Of a stretch of DNA of 64,000 nt, positions 11,295-23,227 are shown one piece after another (positions within the stretch are counted from its first letter, which is position 1; each line of letters begins with the position of its first letter). The notes under the pieces were generated by a model. The model was not told where the DNA came from. It did not search any database and saw only the letters and a list, made by a program, of their open reading frames with translations. The translations under genes and the position numbers were made by a program. The stretch is from Achaetomium macrosporum (Eukaryota; Ascomycota; Sordariomycetes; Sordariales; Chaetomiaceae), in contig MU860080.1 in NCBI GenBank assembly GCA_033296875.1, positions 35,616 to 99,615 on the forward strand, read 5' to 3'.

Positions 11295-11912
11295 GGAAAT
11301 GAAGTAGAAGAGGAAGAGGAGGAGGAGGAAGAAGGAGAAGAAGAAGAAGACGAAGAAGAGGAGGAGGAGGAGAAAGCGGGGGTATTACAGTGGAGAGAAC
11401 GGGTGAAGAAGCAGATGCGGATGAATCTTCACGGAGTGTCTCGAGGGGTCCCGTCAAGGACAGCGTCAAGGGAGTGAAGATAGTGCGAGTATGGTTTCAT
11501 GCGCAGAACTACCTTACCTATACAACAGTCAAACCTGACCTTTGTTTGCAACGGAAAAGGACAATAAAAGGATAATGACATGGAGCTCACCAATAGTAGT
11601 GCCAATCTATAGACTTGGGACGCATCAAGGATGTTGACATAACAGTAGCGGGGACGATATTTTGCACTTATCCATTGCGCAGCGCCGACCATATTCCTAT
11701 CCTGCCCAGTCGTGTGATGCGAGAAAGATACCGTATGCAACCTCTCATCAGACAACCGACGACCCCAACTCCATGCCGCAACAGTACAATACAACTCGCT
11801 AATATCGTCGCCTGTCGTGTCATAAACATAATAAAGACCAAAACATACGAAAATCCTGCTGCCGTCGTGACTGTGCCCCCAGTCTCAGGCCATCCTCCTC
11901 TGCATCAGGTCA
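11295..11912. other. Convergent intergenic region with a purine tract
   Basis: Between the 3' ends of the kinase pseudogene (+) and the kinesin gene (-). Positions 11294-11375 are an almost uninterrupted GA/GAA/GAG purine tract directly after the kinase stop. It could be a degenerate continuation of the acidic C-terminal tail. No gene beyond it. Confidence 0.5.
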
Positions 11913-13889
11913 TTAGATGATATTCGTCCTGTTCCCCAACGGCCGCCGCCTGCTGAGCTCATCCAGAAACCTCGTCTTGTCGTCCCCGATCTTGCGACGG
12001 AACAAGTCCAAATCCCGGAGCAAGCCGCGCATGTGCTCGTCCATGTCATCCGCATGGCGCTCGTACCCAACCGCTTCCGCCGTACTGCCGCCAGAAGCAT
12101 ACCCATCATCATCGTCATTATCATCTCCCGGCTGGGGCTCATTCTCCTTGTTATTGTCTCCATCCTGCAAAGCTTCGTCGATCCCCTCCTTCTCCTCTCT
12201 GACGGGGACAGCTGGGATAGGATTCCGCAAGCTCTCCAGCGCCAGCTTCAGATGCAGCCGCAGCGCCTCGTTCTCGGTCTGCAGGCTGCGGATCTTGCCC
12301 TCGGCCACCAGACTACGCTCCTCCATTGCCTGCTGCAGCGTCCGCACCCGCGCCTGGTACTCCTCGAGCTTCTCCTCTGCCTCCCGCGCGTCCTTCTCCC
12401 GCCGCCGGCTGTCGCCCACCACGAGCTGCAGCTGCCGGATCTCGGCCGCCATCGCCGCGATCTGCGCGTCCCGCTCCGCCGTGCTGATGCTGTCCACCTG
12501 GTTGACTACCGCGCGCGTGCGGATGCGCTTCGCCTGGTCTGCGTACCGGAGGGTGGATAGCGTCTCTTCGTAGTCGGATGGCGCGATGCACGCGATCATG
12601 GCCGTCTTGGAGTTGCCGCCGAGCGAGTCCTTGAGCAGCCAGGTAAGGATACTGTCGCGGTAGGGGACGACCGAGTTGTCCTTGCGGGAGGAGGAGGAAC
12701 GGGAGGAGCGGTGCTGTTTTGGGTCGGCGAGTGCCGCTATCACGCGCCCGAGCGTTGTGAGGGACTTGTTGATATTGCTGCCCTCGCGCAGACGCTGCCC
12801 CGTGGCTTCCGTCGATTTGGCGCGCTCACTGCCTGCGAGGTCAACCAGGCGGATGCGGGAGCTGCGCTCGGTCATCTCGTCGGTCTCGAGGTCGTGGTGG
12901 ATCTGTTTGAGCATGATGGTGAAGACGGCGTGGCTGCGCGAGCTGGTGTCGTTCATCTTGGTGCTTGCCGTCGTGCGGTTGTTGTCGCCGATGCGCATAT
13001 ACCGCAGGATCTCTTGCAGGCTACGAACAGGCACCTCGGTAAGGTCTTTCACGTAGGGGCCTTCGGTGGGAGACTCGCGAATCTTGAGGTAGTAAGGGGG
13101 TTGATTGGGGACGACGGGGGCCAGCAGGTCGCGGACGTGCTCGTTGTAGACCTCGAAGTACGAGACGCGCACATTGTAGCTGATGTTGGGCGTCTCGTCC
13201 TGTGCCGCCGCAATGCGCTCGAACAGATCTTCGCAGGTTCGTGGGATGAGGCCTGGCTGGTCTGGCGTTCCCATCATGGTATAGGATTTGCCGGAGCCGG
13301 TCTGGCCGTAAGCAAAGATGCATGTGTGGTAACCCTCAAAGTTGTGGTCGAGAAACTCCTCACCCAGGCTATCGTAGACATCCTCCTGCGTCGCGTAATG
13401 CTCGTCTTCCGGATCGTGGCTCCAGAAGCTGTTGTCGAAGGTAAAGGATTTCTCCTCCATAACCTTGCGGGAGCGCGGCCGCGCATTGGCCGGGTCGGTG
13501 TCGTTCGGGACGAGAAGCGTTGTCCGCTGCGTGACCGGGTCCATGCGGATGAGGCATTCCGCATTCCTCTCGATTTCTGCGGGTCAGTCTGAGTTAGCGA
13601 TCGCACTTGGTTGACAGCGGGAGACTGGTTCCTCACCTCTTGGCAGAAACGCCCTCACTCTGACCACCACTCTCACATTTCCTCCTGGATCTGCCCTCGC
13701 ATGGGGCGGGACCGTGCCATCTCGAGAGCGCAGCGACGGGGTGCTCGCACACGAGCGGACATTGCGCTGAGCGACTTCGAGATAGCCTGCAGAGTTCGGC
13801 ATCAGGCGCGGGTCGAGAGAAATGCCAATCAAGGTCTCATTGATGTCGGCGATCACGTCTCGGAAGCGCTGCTCGAGGTTGCTGTACAT
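11913..13889 (-). CDS. Kinesin-3 (Unc104/KIF1-like) motor, short-tailed form
   Basis: Two exons, 13637-13889 and 11913-13576, encode 638 residues. A stop codon lies directly upstream of the chosen ATG. A 70-residue N-terminal extension precedes the motor, which starts at NVRVVVRVRAFLPR. Motor marks are the P-loop GQTGSGKS (175-182), switch I NDTSSRSHA, switch II VDLAGSER, and the kinesin-3 signature FDNSFWSHDPEDEHYATQ. A neck and coiled coil (about 450-540) and an acidic C-terminus follow. Kinesin-3 motors carry vesicles, early endosomes or mitochondria toward microtubule plus ends using ATP. Canonical Unc104 proteins are about 1600 residues with FHA and PH domains. This one has neither, like the short kinesin-3 described in Neurospora as NcKin3; that match is from memory and is inference. 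Confidence 0.9.
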
Positions 13890-14411
13890 TTAGTACGAAG
13901 TTGTTGGCCCTGGTCGCCAGCTGGGCGCTGCTTGGTGGGTTCCTCTTGCGATTGTTTACAAAGTTCGGGGGTTGCAGTTGCCAGGGTGAGCTGGCGGTCT
14001 GCAGGGGCCGGTTGGGTTGGCGGTTGCACATTGGCGGAAGGCGGCAGCGCTAATGCGCCTTGGCATGGCATCCCTGATCGCCAACCGTACGTAACCCAAC
14101 CTCACTCAACACCCGAGCAGCAAAAAGACATGCAAGAATTCCCGGAGACGTGAGACACACAGGAAAAGCCAGCCTTGACAGATTACGGCACTCGGTGATA
14201 TGGTACACGCGAAAGGATGATGAAGGAGATGACCAAAAAGTGACGCCCAAGAACAGCCCTCAGAGCCAAAATGAGGCCGTCAAATCTACCTAGGTAACGT
14301 TGGCCCACCGTGTATAAACCCAAAGGGGAATCCAACGCAATGCCTTCCATCCACCCATCTTTCAAACGCCCATTTGAGGAATCCGATGCAAAGACCAGCA
14401 TCTACCCCGAC
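13890..14411. other. Intergenic region
   Basis: Between the start of the kinesin gene and the 3' end of the next minus-strand gene. It should contain the kinesin promoter. No gene supported. Confidence 0.5.
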
Positions 14412-16333
14412 CTAACCCCTCTTCAACCCTTTCCCAAGCAGTTCCGCCCCAACCTCCTTCACCAATCTCAACTCAGGAAACGCCTTCTCTTTCGCCAACA
14501 CAACATCCTCGGCATCCATGGTCCTCAGCAAATCCGCCAACTCCCCGTCAATCGGCAACTGATATGCTAAGTAACCCAGCGCCAGCAACATCCCCTCGAG
14601 GGCCTCGGCCGACGCTTCCTCCTGGGTGATCGCCTCGAGCGCCGACGCAGCTAGTTCCACCTGATCCGCCTCGGGCAGCATATCCCCCGGCCCGTCACGC
14701 CTCTTCCTACTGTTGGCGAGCGCGACGTTGAACAGCAGACTCGCTGCCGCGACGCGTACGTTGTTATGGCTGTCGTCGAGGAAGCTGGACGAGACGACTT
14801 GGGTGATGAGGCTACGTAGCCGTTCGTGGGTCAGGATCTGGTCTGGGTACAGCGGCGAGGTGAAGAGGTTGCACGCCATCTGAAGGGTGACGAGGCGCAG
14901 CGCGTAGGGGCAGTCTGCTGCCGAGAAGTTGTTGACGTGCTCTAGGATGCTGATTATGGTGCGCTGATCGTGCTCTTCGGCGAGGTACCCGCTGAAGCGT
15001 GGGTCGATGAGCCCGCAGCGGAGCAGGTCGATGATGGTGAAGAGGACCTCAGTTGGGAGGCCCTGGAGTGACTCGCGTACGACGGACGCAAACGCGTCTA
15101 AGTCCGGGAGGGTTGTCTCAGCAGGTCCTTCGGATGACCGTGTCTCGATGAATGTCTTCACGCGTTGTACTGCCGGCTTAGATGCCGTGGGCCCCATTTT
15201 GTCGAGGAGCTTCTGCAGAGGCGGCACCTTAGAGAAGGTGACGAATTCAGCTCTGGGGTTGGAGAATGTGGGCAAGTCGAGCGCTTGATGCGGGTGCGGC
15301 GGCCACGCCATTTGGACAAGCAGTTGGACGTTGCCTCGCAGGGCACTCGGGTCCGCCCCGCTCCATCGATTCTCCTGCTGGCCCTTCAAGAAGGTGATGA
15401 ACGTTGGCGTCGCAGTGATGGAGTAACGGCTTCCTACGTCGAAGGCATGTGAGGTATCAACCTTGATCAAGACACCCTTCTCCCCAACCTCGGCCGCCAG
15501 CTCGTCGTACAGCGGATAAAGTGTTTTGCACGGCGGGCAAGTCACTGAAGTGAAAAAGACAACCGCACATGAGTTTTGGTACTTGGCCAACAACTCGTCG
15601 AGCTGCGTAAGGCTGGAGACGACATGCACCCTGCCAACTGGGTGATGAAGCTGCGACTGAGGCTTGACCGAACTGCCGGGGGTTTGCTGTTCTATTCCCA
15701 GGATGCCACCGCCACGCTTGTTGGCTTTGATTTGCTGGTTGAGCGTGGGCATGAGCATCTGCCCAAACGGGGACTTTCTGTGAGAGGTTAGCATCATAGG
15801 CAGCTCGAAGGGCTTCCCAGGTGGTACGCACAATACAGCTTCTGGCATGTTGGTGATATAGTCGGGTATGCCTTTGCCTAGAAGAAAGGTGGCAAAGTCA
15901 TTTGAGAAGTTGTTGCAGTTGTGTTTCCATAAGTCATATGCCTGAGATGGTCAGTATTCAAGTTACAGTGGCCGATCAATGCATTGCAGGCGAGTTACCT
16001 CGACTGTGTAGATCTCCCGCAGCGAGTCAAGGTACTCCTCAATCACATCCATCGTTACTTTAAGATGTCAGAATTAGCAACTAGCCGCTCGTAAGGACCC
16101 GGATGGTAGTGGTACGTACATTCGGTCCTCCCAAGATACAGCTTCTGCATTGGTTGACCCAAGTGCGAGGATCCTGGTCTGATTGCAACAACGTTGCCAT
16201 CGTAAACATATTCCAGTCCGTTGAGCTGGATTGATGTGTGGTATATGGCGTCTAGCTGAAAGCCGAGCAAGCCCATGGACAGTTGCCGGGCAAGGCCTCT
16301 CGAAAGGTCGTAGATAAGGAGGTGGACGTCCAT
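14412..16333 (-). CDS. PPPDE peptidase - thioredoxin - PUL domain protein
   Basis: Exons 16120-16333, 15999-16057, 15828-15941 and 14412-15773 give 582 residues. The start MDVHLLIYDLSRGLAR is the usual first motif of PPPDE/DeSI-type cysteine isopeptidases; an in-frame ATG 18 nt upstream is less likely. The catalytic His is in AIYHTSIQ and the Cys in HNCNNFSNDF. The last intron (54 nt, 15774-15827) is a multiple of three without a stop, so it can hide as coding sequence; splicing it restores the family-like EAVLCSPFGQML. A thioredoxin-like domain follows with its active site TCPPCK and the cis-Pro motif TATPTFITF. The C-terminal half is an alpha-helical PUL domain, known to bind Cdc48/p97. The combination suggests redox-linked deubiquitylation or desumoylation near Cdc48, but the substrate cannot be told from sequence. 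Confidence 0.9.
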
Positions 16334-16983
16334 GACGGGTGATGTAAGCAACTGGACTAGGGTAGAGAAAAGAAGTGCCCCGAGTCAAGCGGTATCGACC
16401 TGAACGACGAGGGAGAAGTCTTGGAAGAACGTGTACCTATCAAAAGAGCGAAGGATGCTGCACTAATAAATCCAGCCTTTTTCAGAGGCAGCAAGATATT
16501 ACGACGGAGGCGAAGCTGTCGTTGGAAGGCAAGAGAAGGTAGAAGAACAGGGTTAGGGTTAATGTCCCAAGTTCCAAGCTCTCCCCGGAACAAGAAAACA
16601 AGAAACCATCTGGATTGGCATGGGATAACGTTACTGTGGACCCCACATGCAGTGGGAGTGGCAAGGATCCGTCTCCTCAGACTCATTCCTTGGATTGGCG
16701 TTTCACGACCGAAAATCGAGACCCATCTCTCGGGAGTCCAAATCTTGGACGACCTGCTGAACCCCTATTCGAACCCCATCCTTAGACGCTTTTGTCCTGG
16801 AACACCAGCTGGCGCAGCGATTCATTCGTGCAGTTTGCGCTTTCGCCGACGGCTCGCTTTCATGTCTCTCGTTTAAAGATCTCTTCGATTGATTGACTTG
16901 TCATTTGGCGGGCGTGCATATGTGCGACCTCGCCTCGTAAACTCTCCACCTGTTCGCCTCCTCGGGACTACGAACTCGTCCCT
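16334..16983. promoter_or_regulatory. Divergent promoter region with a telomere-like motif
   Basis: A 650-bp spacer between the PPPDE gene (-) and GDA1 (+). It contains GGGTTAGGGTTAA at 16550-16562, two telomere-type repeats in tandem, and a pyrimidine-rich run before the GDA1 start. No gene. Confidence 0.4.
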
Positions 16984-18667
16984 ATGCGACGCACGTCGGT
17001 TTCGCTGCCGACGAAGCACATCGCCTACGATCCGCACGAGAAACCCGACCGCTACAACTCCGGCAACCGAAATCCGACCATGCTAGCGAAGATGCAGTCC
17101 GCCTGGGCGTCGCAGTCGCAGCGAGCGCGATACATCAAAACAGGCGCCATCATTTTTGTTGTATTCTTCCTCTTCTACTGCTTCTCGCCGGCGGGAGTGG
17201 ATCTCTACCATGGAGGTAAGCTCAGTAGGAAAGACCTTGAAGAGAGGGCCTTGGGCGCGCTGTTGCTCACACTTCCTTCAAGTATCATCAGGCGCGGGGA
17301 GTAAAGCCCAGGGACAAGGCCAGACGCCGTCCGACTCGTCATACGGCACCAATCAATGCACAAGATCCTTTTCAAAGGAGAAACCTATCGTGCAGTACGT
17401 CTCCATGATCGATGCCGGCAGCACGGGCTCGCGCATCCACGTCTACAAATTCAACAACTGCGGGGCGGCACCCGAGCTAGAGGGCGAAGTCTTGTTCAAG
17501 CAGACGCAGAAGATCGAGGGCCAGAGCAGTGGTCTTAGCGCGTATAAGGATGACCCGGAGGCGGCTGCCAAGAGCTTGGATCCGCTCCTCGACGAAGCCC
17601 TGAAAGTTATCCCGGACAAGCTGAAGGCTTGCAGCCCGATCGCCGTGAAGGCGACCGCCGGGTTACGCTTGATTGGTGAAGAGAAATCTGGGAAGATTTT
17701 GGAAGCCGTCAGACACCGCCTCGAGACTAAGTACCCCTTCCCCGTTGTCTCGGCGGAAGAGAACGGCGTTGCGATTATGGACGGCAGTGACGAGGGTGTC
17801 TACGCATGGATCACGACCAACTACCTGCTTGGCAAAATTGGCGGTCCGGACCGCAGCGAGACGGCCGCCGTGTTCGACCTCGGCGGCGGCTCCACGCAAA
17901 TCGTCTTCCAGCCGAGCTTCGAGGGCCTCACCTCGGGCGGCATGCCGGACAAGCTGGCCGACGGCGACCACAAGTACGAGACCAACTTTGGCGGCCGCAA
18001 GTTCACCCTCTATCAACATTCGCACCTGGGCTACGGCCTGATGTCCGCACGCAGGGCCATCCACGCCACGCTAGTCAACGACCTCTATGAGGCCAACAAG
18101 GACGATCTGTCTTGGACAAAACGACCAGTCATCCACCCCTGCTTCAATGCCGGCATGTCCAAAACCCTCAAGGTGGAACTAGACAAGGATCACCCTCTCG
18201 GCCCGAGCGTCGAGCTGAATATGACGGGCCCTGCCACCGCGGCCCCGGCCCAGTGCCGCGCCCTGGCGGAGCGCATCCTGAGAAAGGATGCCGAGTGTAA
18301 GCTCGCCCCCTGTTCATTCAACGGCGTGCACCAGCCGTCCATCGCCAAGACGTTCGCCCGCGAGGACATCTACTTCCTGTCCTACTTCTACGACCGCACC
18401 CAGCCGCTCGGCATGCCCGAGTCCTTCACCCTGCGCGAGATGGCGGACCTCGCTAACCGCGTGTGCGGCGGCGAGCAGGAGTGGGATGTCTTCAGCAGCG
18501 TGCCGGGGGCGCTGGCGGAGCTGCGGGATCGCCCCGAGCACTGCATGGATCTGAACTTCATGATCGCGTTGACCCACACCGGGTACGAGATGCCGCTTGA
18601 CCGGGAGGTGAGGATCGCGAAGAAAATCAAGGATAAAGAGTTGGGTTGGTGCCTGGGCGCGAGGTGA
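16984..18667 (+). CDS. GDA1: Golgi guanosine diphosphatase (GDA1/CD39 family)
   Basis: Exons 16984-17215 and 17283-18667 give 538 residues; a second acceptor 9 nt downstream (exon from 17292) would also keep frame. The enzyme hydrolyses GDP to GMP in the Golgi lumen, which lets GMP leave in exchange for GDP-mannose during glycosylation. It is a type II membrane protein: a short basic cytosolic N-terminus, one membrane anchor (GAIIFVVFFLFYCFSPAGV, about 54-72), a Ser/Gln-rich stem, then the catalytic domain. All apyrase conserved regions are visible: DAGSTGSRIHVY (ACR1), KATAGLRL (ACR2), SAEENGVAIMDGSDEGVYAW (ACR3) and FDLGGGSTQIVF (ACR4). Paired cysteines occur in the C-terminal half. Length fits yeast Gda1 (518 residues). 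Confidence 0.95.
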
Positions 18668-19304
18668 GCTTTCTGTGTCCATTGTTTCTCGTGGAAGTTG
18701 CTGTGCTGACCAATCTGAACAGCTTGCCGCTGCTGTCCAAGGGCTCGGGTTGGGAATGCAAGGTCACTACGGTGCAGTAGACAGAGACGGAAAAGGGGCA
18801 GTCTCGGGTTCAGGAAGACTCGGGCCTGCAAGCGGAAGCATGATTACCTGCGTTTGTAAACATTCCGGGCTGGCCGGAACTGAGCGCTACATATGATGTT
18901 GTGATCGGGTTCGGCGTTATTGGGGGCCAATTGTAAGGTTTGTAAATGGGACAGGCCGGGTCCTGCAGCGGCTAGGACTAAATTTATGTATGATCGGGAA
19001 CAACCTGGAAGTGATAAGCGGTAAGGTATCGGGACACGGGTAATAACCCAGCAAGCTGGGTGTTGATCAAACACGGCTTTGGCTCATATTCTGGTGTGGG
19101 ACTGGTGACTAGTTCTTGACATTGAATTTTTCTATCGCCTCTTGATCAGGGCGATACAGCCTATCCATTCCCAAACCAACCTGTTTACCCCTAGATTCTA
19201 TATCCTATGCATTGATTACCCAACCACGCCAACCCACCATGATCCTCCCTTCTATCCCTATACCCTATATCATGCCATAACCGGCTACCTAACCTAAACG
19301 TTAC
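18668..19304. other. Convergent intergenic region
   Basis: Between the GDA1 3' end (+) and the 3' end of the degenerate AAA+ gene (-). AT content rises toward 19100-19300. No supported gene. Confidence 0.5.
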
Positions 19305-20633
19305 TCAGGTAGGAACACCAACCATCCCCAACACCTCTTCAATCACTTCCTCAGGTCCCACCCCCTCCAACAGCTCCCTCACCACCCTGACATCACTCCC
19401 CCACTGCACGCTTCTCTCCTTCGCCGGGTCCGTGACGATCTGGATCCGGTGCAGATACACCTTCCTAACTGCCAGCGCCACCAGCGAGGGCGTCACATAA
19501 TCCAGCCCGTGCAGCGGCGCAAGGGATTTGCACAGCGTCTCGAGGTGTCTGGTGGCGGTGGGCGTGATCCCCCCCGCCACGGCGCGGTGGGCGCGTAGGA
19601 AGGCGACGATGTTGGCCTGGTAGCGGGTTACCTCAATCGAGGTGTGTGCCGTTTGCGAGAGAAGGGAGAGATGGGAGATGTCTGCTTCCGAGAAGAGAGG
19701 GGCGGATGATGGTGACTCGGGAATGGTGTGGGTAAGCTTGGTTATGATGTTGCTATGTCTGCTGCTGCTGGCGGTACTGTTGTTGCGGGTAAGCCATGTC
19801 TGGTCGGCGGAGGGGAGGCCGAGTCCTATTCCGAGGGTCGAGGAATGCCGTTTTACTTTTACTACGCTATTGCTGGAGGTTGTGGATGCGTCGTCGTCGT
19901 CGAGTACGGTGTTTTCGTCTTGTGGGCCGAACTCCTCTTCTAAATATGGAAAGCCGTCCTCCTCTGGATCATGCCAATGCGCGAGGTAGAAGAAGTCATT
20001 GAGGTGTGGCGTCACGCGGGCCTGTCCACCGCTATTTGCACCCACCAAAGCGATGAAGAGAAACTGCTTTGGGGCCGTCTGTCGGCTGGTCCGCGTAAAT
20101 ATGCGCCTCGTGCGCAGGAGCTCGAGCGCTTGAATCTGGACGGCGCGCGGAGCACGGTCGAGATCCCTGGCGAGGACGACATTGGCGATTCGCGGACTCT
20201 GCGAGCCACTTCCGCTGGCGCCAATAGAAGGCGAGGAGGGGCTTATCGGCGCGCCGATGCGTGGAGATGTTGCGATTGGAAAGTAAGACCCGGATGTAGA
20301 GACAGGGCCTCCCATCACAGACTGAAGTTGCTCATGGCGCGGGCGGTAAGGGGAGACGGAGCGTGTGTTGCTTGATGATGGGGCTGCGCCAGCAGGGTGA
20401 ACCAGCAGGCCTGTCGCGAACTCGTCAAGCGTCGTGTGGGCGTTACAACTGATGATGGCGGAATTGAGGTTGAAGGTTTTAGAGACGATCAGGCGCAGCT
20501 CCGCGGCAAGCTCGTCGACGCTGTCGGGCTCGGTGCTGATCAGGCAGTGCTCCCGGGCGATGAGGCAGAGGAGCGCGGCGAGCTCCAGGTCGCTGAGGCT
20601 GTGGATTTTGTCGAGGAGCTGTTCATCCGCCAT
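19305..20633 (-). CDS. Degenerate MoxR/Mg-chelatase-type AAA+ protein
   Basis: A single exon of 442 residues from ATG 20631-20633 (MADEQLLDKIHSLSDLELAA). The open frame extends 49 codons upstream, but those look like 5' leader. Two regions fit the MoxR/ChlI branch of AAA+ ATPases. ANVVLARDLDRAPRAVQIQA (about 150-170), followed by RRIFTR and LFIALVGANS, matches the Walker B and sensor-1 part. VAGGITPTATRHLETLCKSL (near 350-370) followed by LDYVTPSLVAL matches the C-terminal lid. A P-loop (GxxxxGKT) is absent, and the Walker B acidic pair is changed to Arg-Asp, so the protein should not hydrolyse ATP. Pezizomycotina genomes carry such a protein, often labelled magnesium chelatase, although fungi make no chlorophyll. 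The long Ser/Pro- and Asp-rich inserts are probably disordered. Function unknown. Confidence 0.8.
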   Translation of the reverse strand: MADEQLLDKIHSLSDLELAALLCLIAREHCLISTEPDSVDELAAELRLIVSKTFNLNSAIISCNAHTTLDEFATGLLVHPAGAAPSSSNTRSVSPYRPRHEQLQSVMGGPVSTSGSYFPIATSPRIGAPISPSSPSIGASGSGSQSPRIANVVLARDLDRAPRAVQIQALELLRTRRIFTRTSRQTAPKQFLFIALVGANSGGQARVTPHLNDFFYLAHWHDPEEDGFPYLEEEFGPQDENTVLDDDDASTTSSNSVVKVKRHSSTLGIGLGLPSADQTWLTRNNSTASSSRHSNIITKLTHTIPESPSSAPLFSEADISHLSLLSQTAHTSIEVTRYQANIVAFLRAHRAVAGGITPTATRHLETLCKSLAPLHGLDYVTPSLVALAVRKVYLHRIQIVTDPAKERSVQWGSDVRVVRELLEGVGPEEVIEEVLGMVGVPT

Positions 20634-21367
20634 TGCCCAAAGCTCTGTCAGATGTGAGAGCCTCACCACGGGCCATACGAGCCTTCGATGGCGGCAGGAC
20701 AAGGGGGAGAGAGCTTCAGGGCAAATAATGTCGAAGCTTCTGATCTGGCCCAACTCTTCCTTCCCTCGCCGCGCAATCACACCTCATCGCATATGGACTC
20801 GTGGTTTGCCTGCCACCCTCCCATCTCTAATATCGCTCTGTGCAACGCCCTCGGACCTCTGGAGCAGTATTAGATGAGCTCGCGTGCCCCGGCGTCAGTC
20901 AGTCACGAGGTTGGATGACAGCATGGATTTGAGCAAAGAGCTCAGGCCAAGCTCGACAAGAACCGGAGCAGATGTGGGGGTAGCGATCTCACTTGCTTGG
21001 ACCAAACCCGCTCGGGCTCGGTCCACTCGCGGCCAACAGCTGAGAGACATGTCATTGGCCAGACGGCCAATCAGGTGGCTGCCCAGCCTTCCAGGTTGCA
21101 AGCCTTGGCCCGCATCGTCACTCCTGCAACGCCCAGTCTCCACAACATCAGCGCCGTTCACCTTATCAGTGCCACAGCCTTCAGTGTTACCTGCTTGTGC
21201 CGGCGATATCACCAAACACACCGCCCCAACCGTCCTCTCGACTTCAGCAACTCATTGTCTCCTGTCTGTGTCTCGCATACCAGCCTACGGGTCTTTCAGT
21301 CTGACGTTACTCGACGCGCTTGCTCGCCTTCCCCACGTCATCGACGGTCCGGTGAGACAGTGCCGCA
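20634..21367. promoter_or_regulatory. Divergent promoter region
   Basis: Between the degenerate AAA+ gene (-) and YPT7 (+), so it carries both promoters. Sequence just before YPT7 (about 21110-21360) is C/T-rich. Open frames here show no recognisable protein. Confidence 0.4.
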
Positions 21368-22327
21368 ATGGCTTCCAGGAAGAAGGTTCTATTGAAGGTT
21401 GGATGCGCCGGCACCGATGCAGTACGTACAATGTAGCTAACAAGCTAAATCTAGGTCATCATCTTGGGCGACAGCGGTGTCGGCAAGACGAGTCTGATGA
21501 ACCAATATGTGCGTGCGCTATGATGCGCTTCGCCGAGGCACCATCCGTCTTATATCCATGATCGAGTTCTGACCCGCCATCGGAGAACAGGTCAACAAAA
21601 AGTTCAGTGCCAGCTACAAGGCCACCATCGGGGCCGATTTCCTGACGCGGGAAGTGATGGTGGACGACCGCCAGGTAACAATGCAGGTGCGCACGCGACC
21701 ACGTCCCCACAGGCCCAGCCTTCATTCTCAAACATCGCGCGCTGACATGTGTGGCTTGACATGGCAGCTCTGGGACACAGCAGGGCAGGAACGGTTCCAG
21801 TCGCTGGGTGTGGCCTTTTACAGGGGAGCCGACTGCTGTGTGCTGGTCTTCGACGTCAACAATTCCAAGAGCTTCGACGCTCTCGACAGCTGGAGGGACG
21901 AATTCTTGATCCAAGCCTCGCCACGAGACCCGGATAACTTCCCGTTCGTGGTGCTCGGAAACAAGATCGACGTGGAGGAGAGCAAGAGAGTGGTGAGTTT
22001 CAGCTGTGCCGACTACAGGCGAACGGTTGCGCGGGCGGATGGACTGATTAGCTCCACTGTTAGATCTCGACCAAACGGGCCATGACATTCTGCCAATCCA
22101 AAGGAGGCATCCCGTACTTTGAGACGAGCGCAAAGGAGGCGATCAACGTGGAGCAGGCTTTTGAAGGTAGGTTGTGACTGGACTTGGGATCCCATTTCGC
22201 ATGCTGACTGTTTGTAGTTATTGCGAGGAACGCGCTGCTTCAGGAGGAGTCGGAGGAGTTTAGCGGGGACTTCCAGGATCCCATCAACATCCATATCGAG
22301 AACGACCGGGACGGCTGCGCATGCTGA
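21368..22327 (+). CDS. ypt7: Rab7-type small GTPase Ypt7
   Basis: Six exons: 21368-21397, 21455-21508, 21591-21686, 21768-21992, 22064-22166 and 22218-22327. They join into 205 residues, the standard Rab7 length. Ypt7/Rab7 directs fusion of late endosomes, autophagosomes and vacuoles through the HOPS tether. All nucleotide-binding motifs are intact: GDSGVGKTS (P-loop), YKATIGADFLTREV (effector/switch I), WDTAGQERF (switch II), GNKID and ETSAKE. The C-terminus is CAC, the double-cysteine prenylation site that is geranylgeranylated for membrane anchoring. The first exon is only 30 nt (MASRKKVLLK). Exon junctions fall cleanly between or within family-conserved blocks, so the model is solid. Confidence 0.97.
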
Positions 22328-23227
22328 AGAAGGAGCCAATGTTTATAACCATTCTGATTTCACTTGGAACTCTTTGCTTTGTATGATCATGCTTGGCGTG
22401 TTTGGCGCGTGTGGTTTGAATCCGAACCGGGGGTTCTTGGGTTGTCCGTCATATGAATCCCAAGGGGCCACAGCGGCCTTCCGAGGGATGCTCCATAGAG
22501 CTCCATTGGCATAAATGGTAATCAAGCTTCCTCCAGATCATGCAGCGCTGGCTCATGTGAAATTGTTAGGTTTGTTCGCAACGACTGATTTCCGGGCTCA
22601 ACCCTGGTAGCTACGGGCATGGACCAGCTTGAAAGGGGACGTCTGGCGCGATTCATGTAGCACCAAGCATAGCCTTCATCTAAGTTGGCTCGAGGCTGGG
22701 TAAGCTGGAGGGATGCCCGGACGAAACGCAACGTTCAGCTACAACCCTAACCCTGTGCTTGGAATAAGCCTTGCCCACCGGCAGGTTCTCTGGTCAGGGG
22801 CCGGCTTGGCGGCCGTCCTGTTTCCTGGTCGCATGCATCAGATCACTTCCCCGACCTTAACGCTGCAACTGCAGTGTTTTGACACGCTGCTGTCGGTTTG
22901 CTGCGACAGTGATTGTGACCGCTTTCTTTCGCTCCCTCTGCCCGGTTTTACTTCTTTCTGCATTCTGTCATTCAATCCACTAGGTACCTATCTGCAAAGC
23001 TGGCGTCGATCGAGACTTCGCCGAACCCTCGGCCATCCCCGGTGTACTTCACCCGGAGGATGCGGAACCCCTCGTCTCCGTTCGCCGGGCTGCCTCCGTT
23101 CGTTCCTTCAGACTCGAGAAAGTAAAACTTATCAGTACATAACTACCTATATACACGGACGCCTGCATCACGGATCGTATCCCACCTGTCCCGACCTAGG
23201 GCTATCAGGGGGTATCCACGCTTCGAC
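22328..23227. other. Intergenic region with a telomere-like motif
   Basis: Between YPT7 and the downstream transporter gene on the same strand. An ACAACCCTAACCCT motif lies at 22740-22753. No supported gene. Confidence 0.5.

Noticed and set aside
11294..11375. Purine tract as a coding acidic tail
   Set aside because: A stop (11292-11294) precedes it in the supported frame, so at most it is a degenerate extension.
12711..13592. 293-codon plus-strand frame
   Set aside because: Antisense shadow of the kinesin motor exon.
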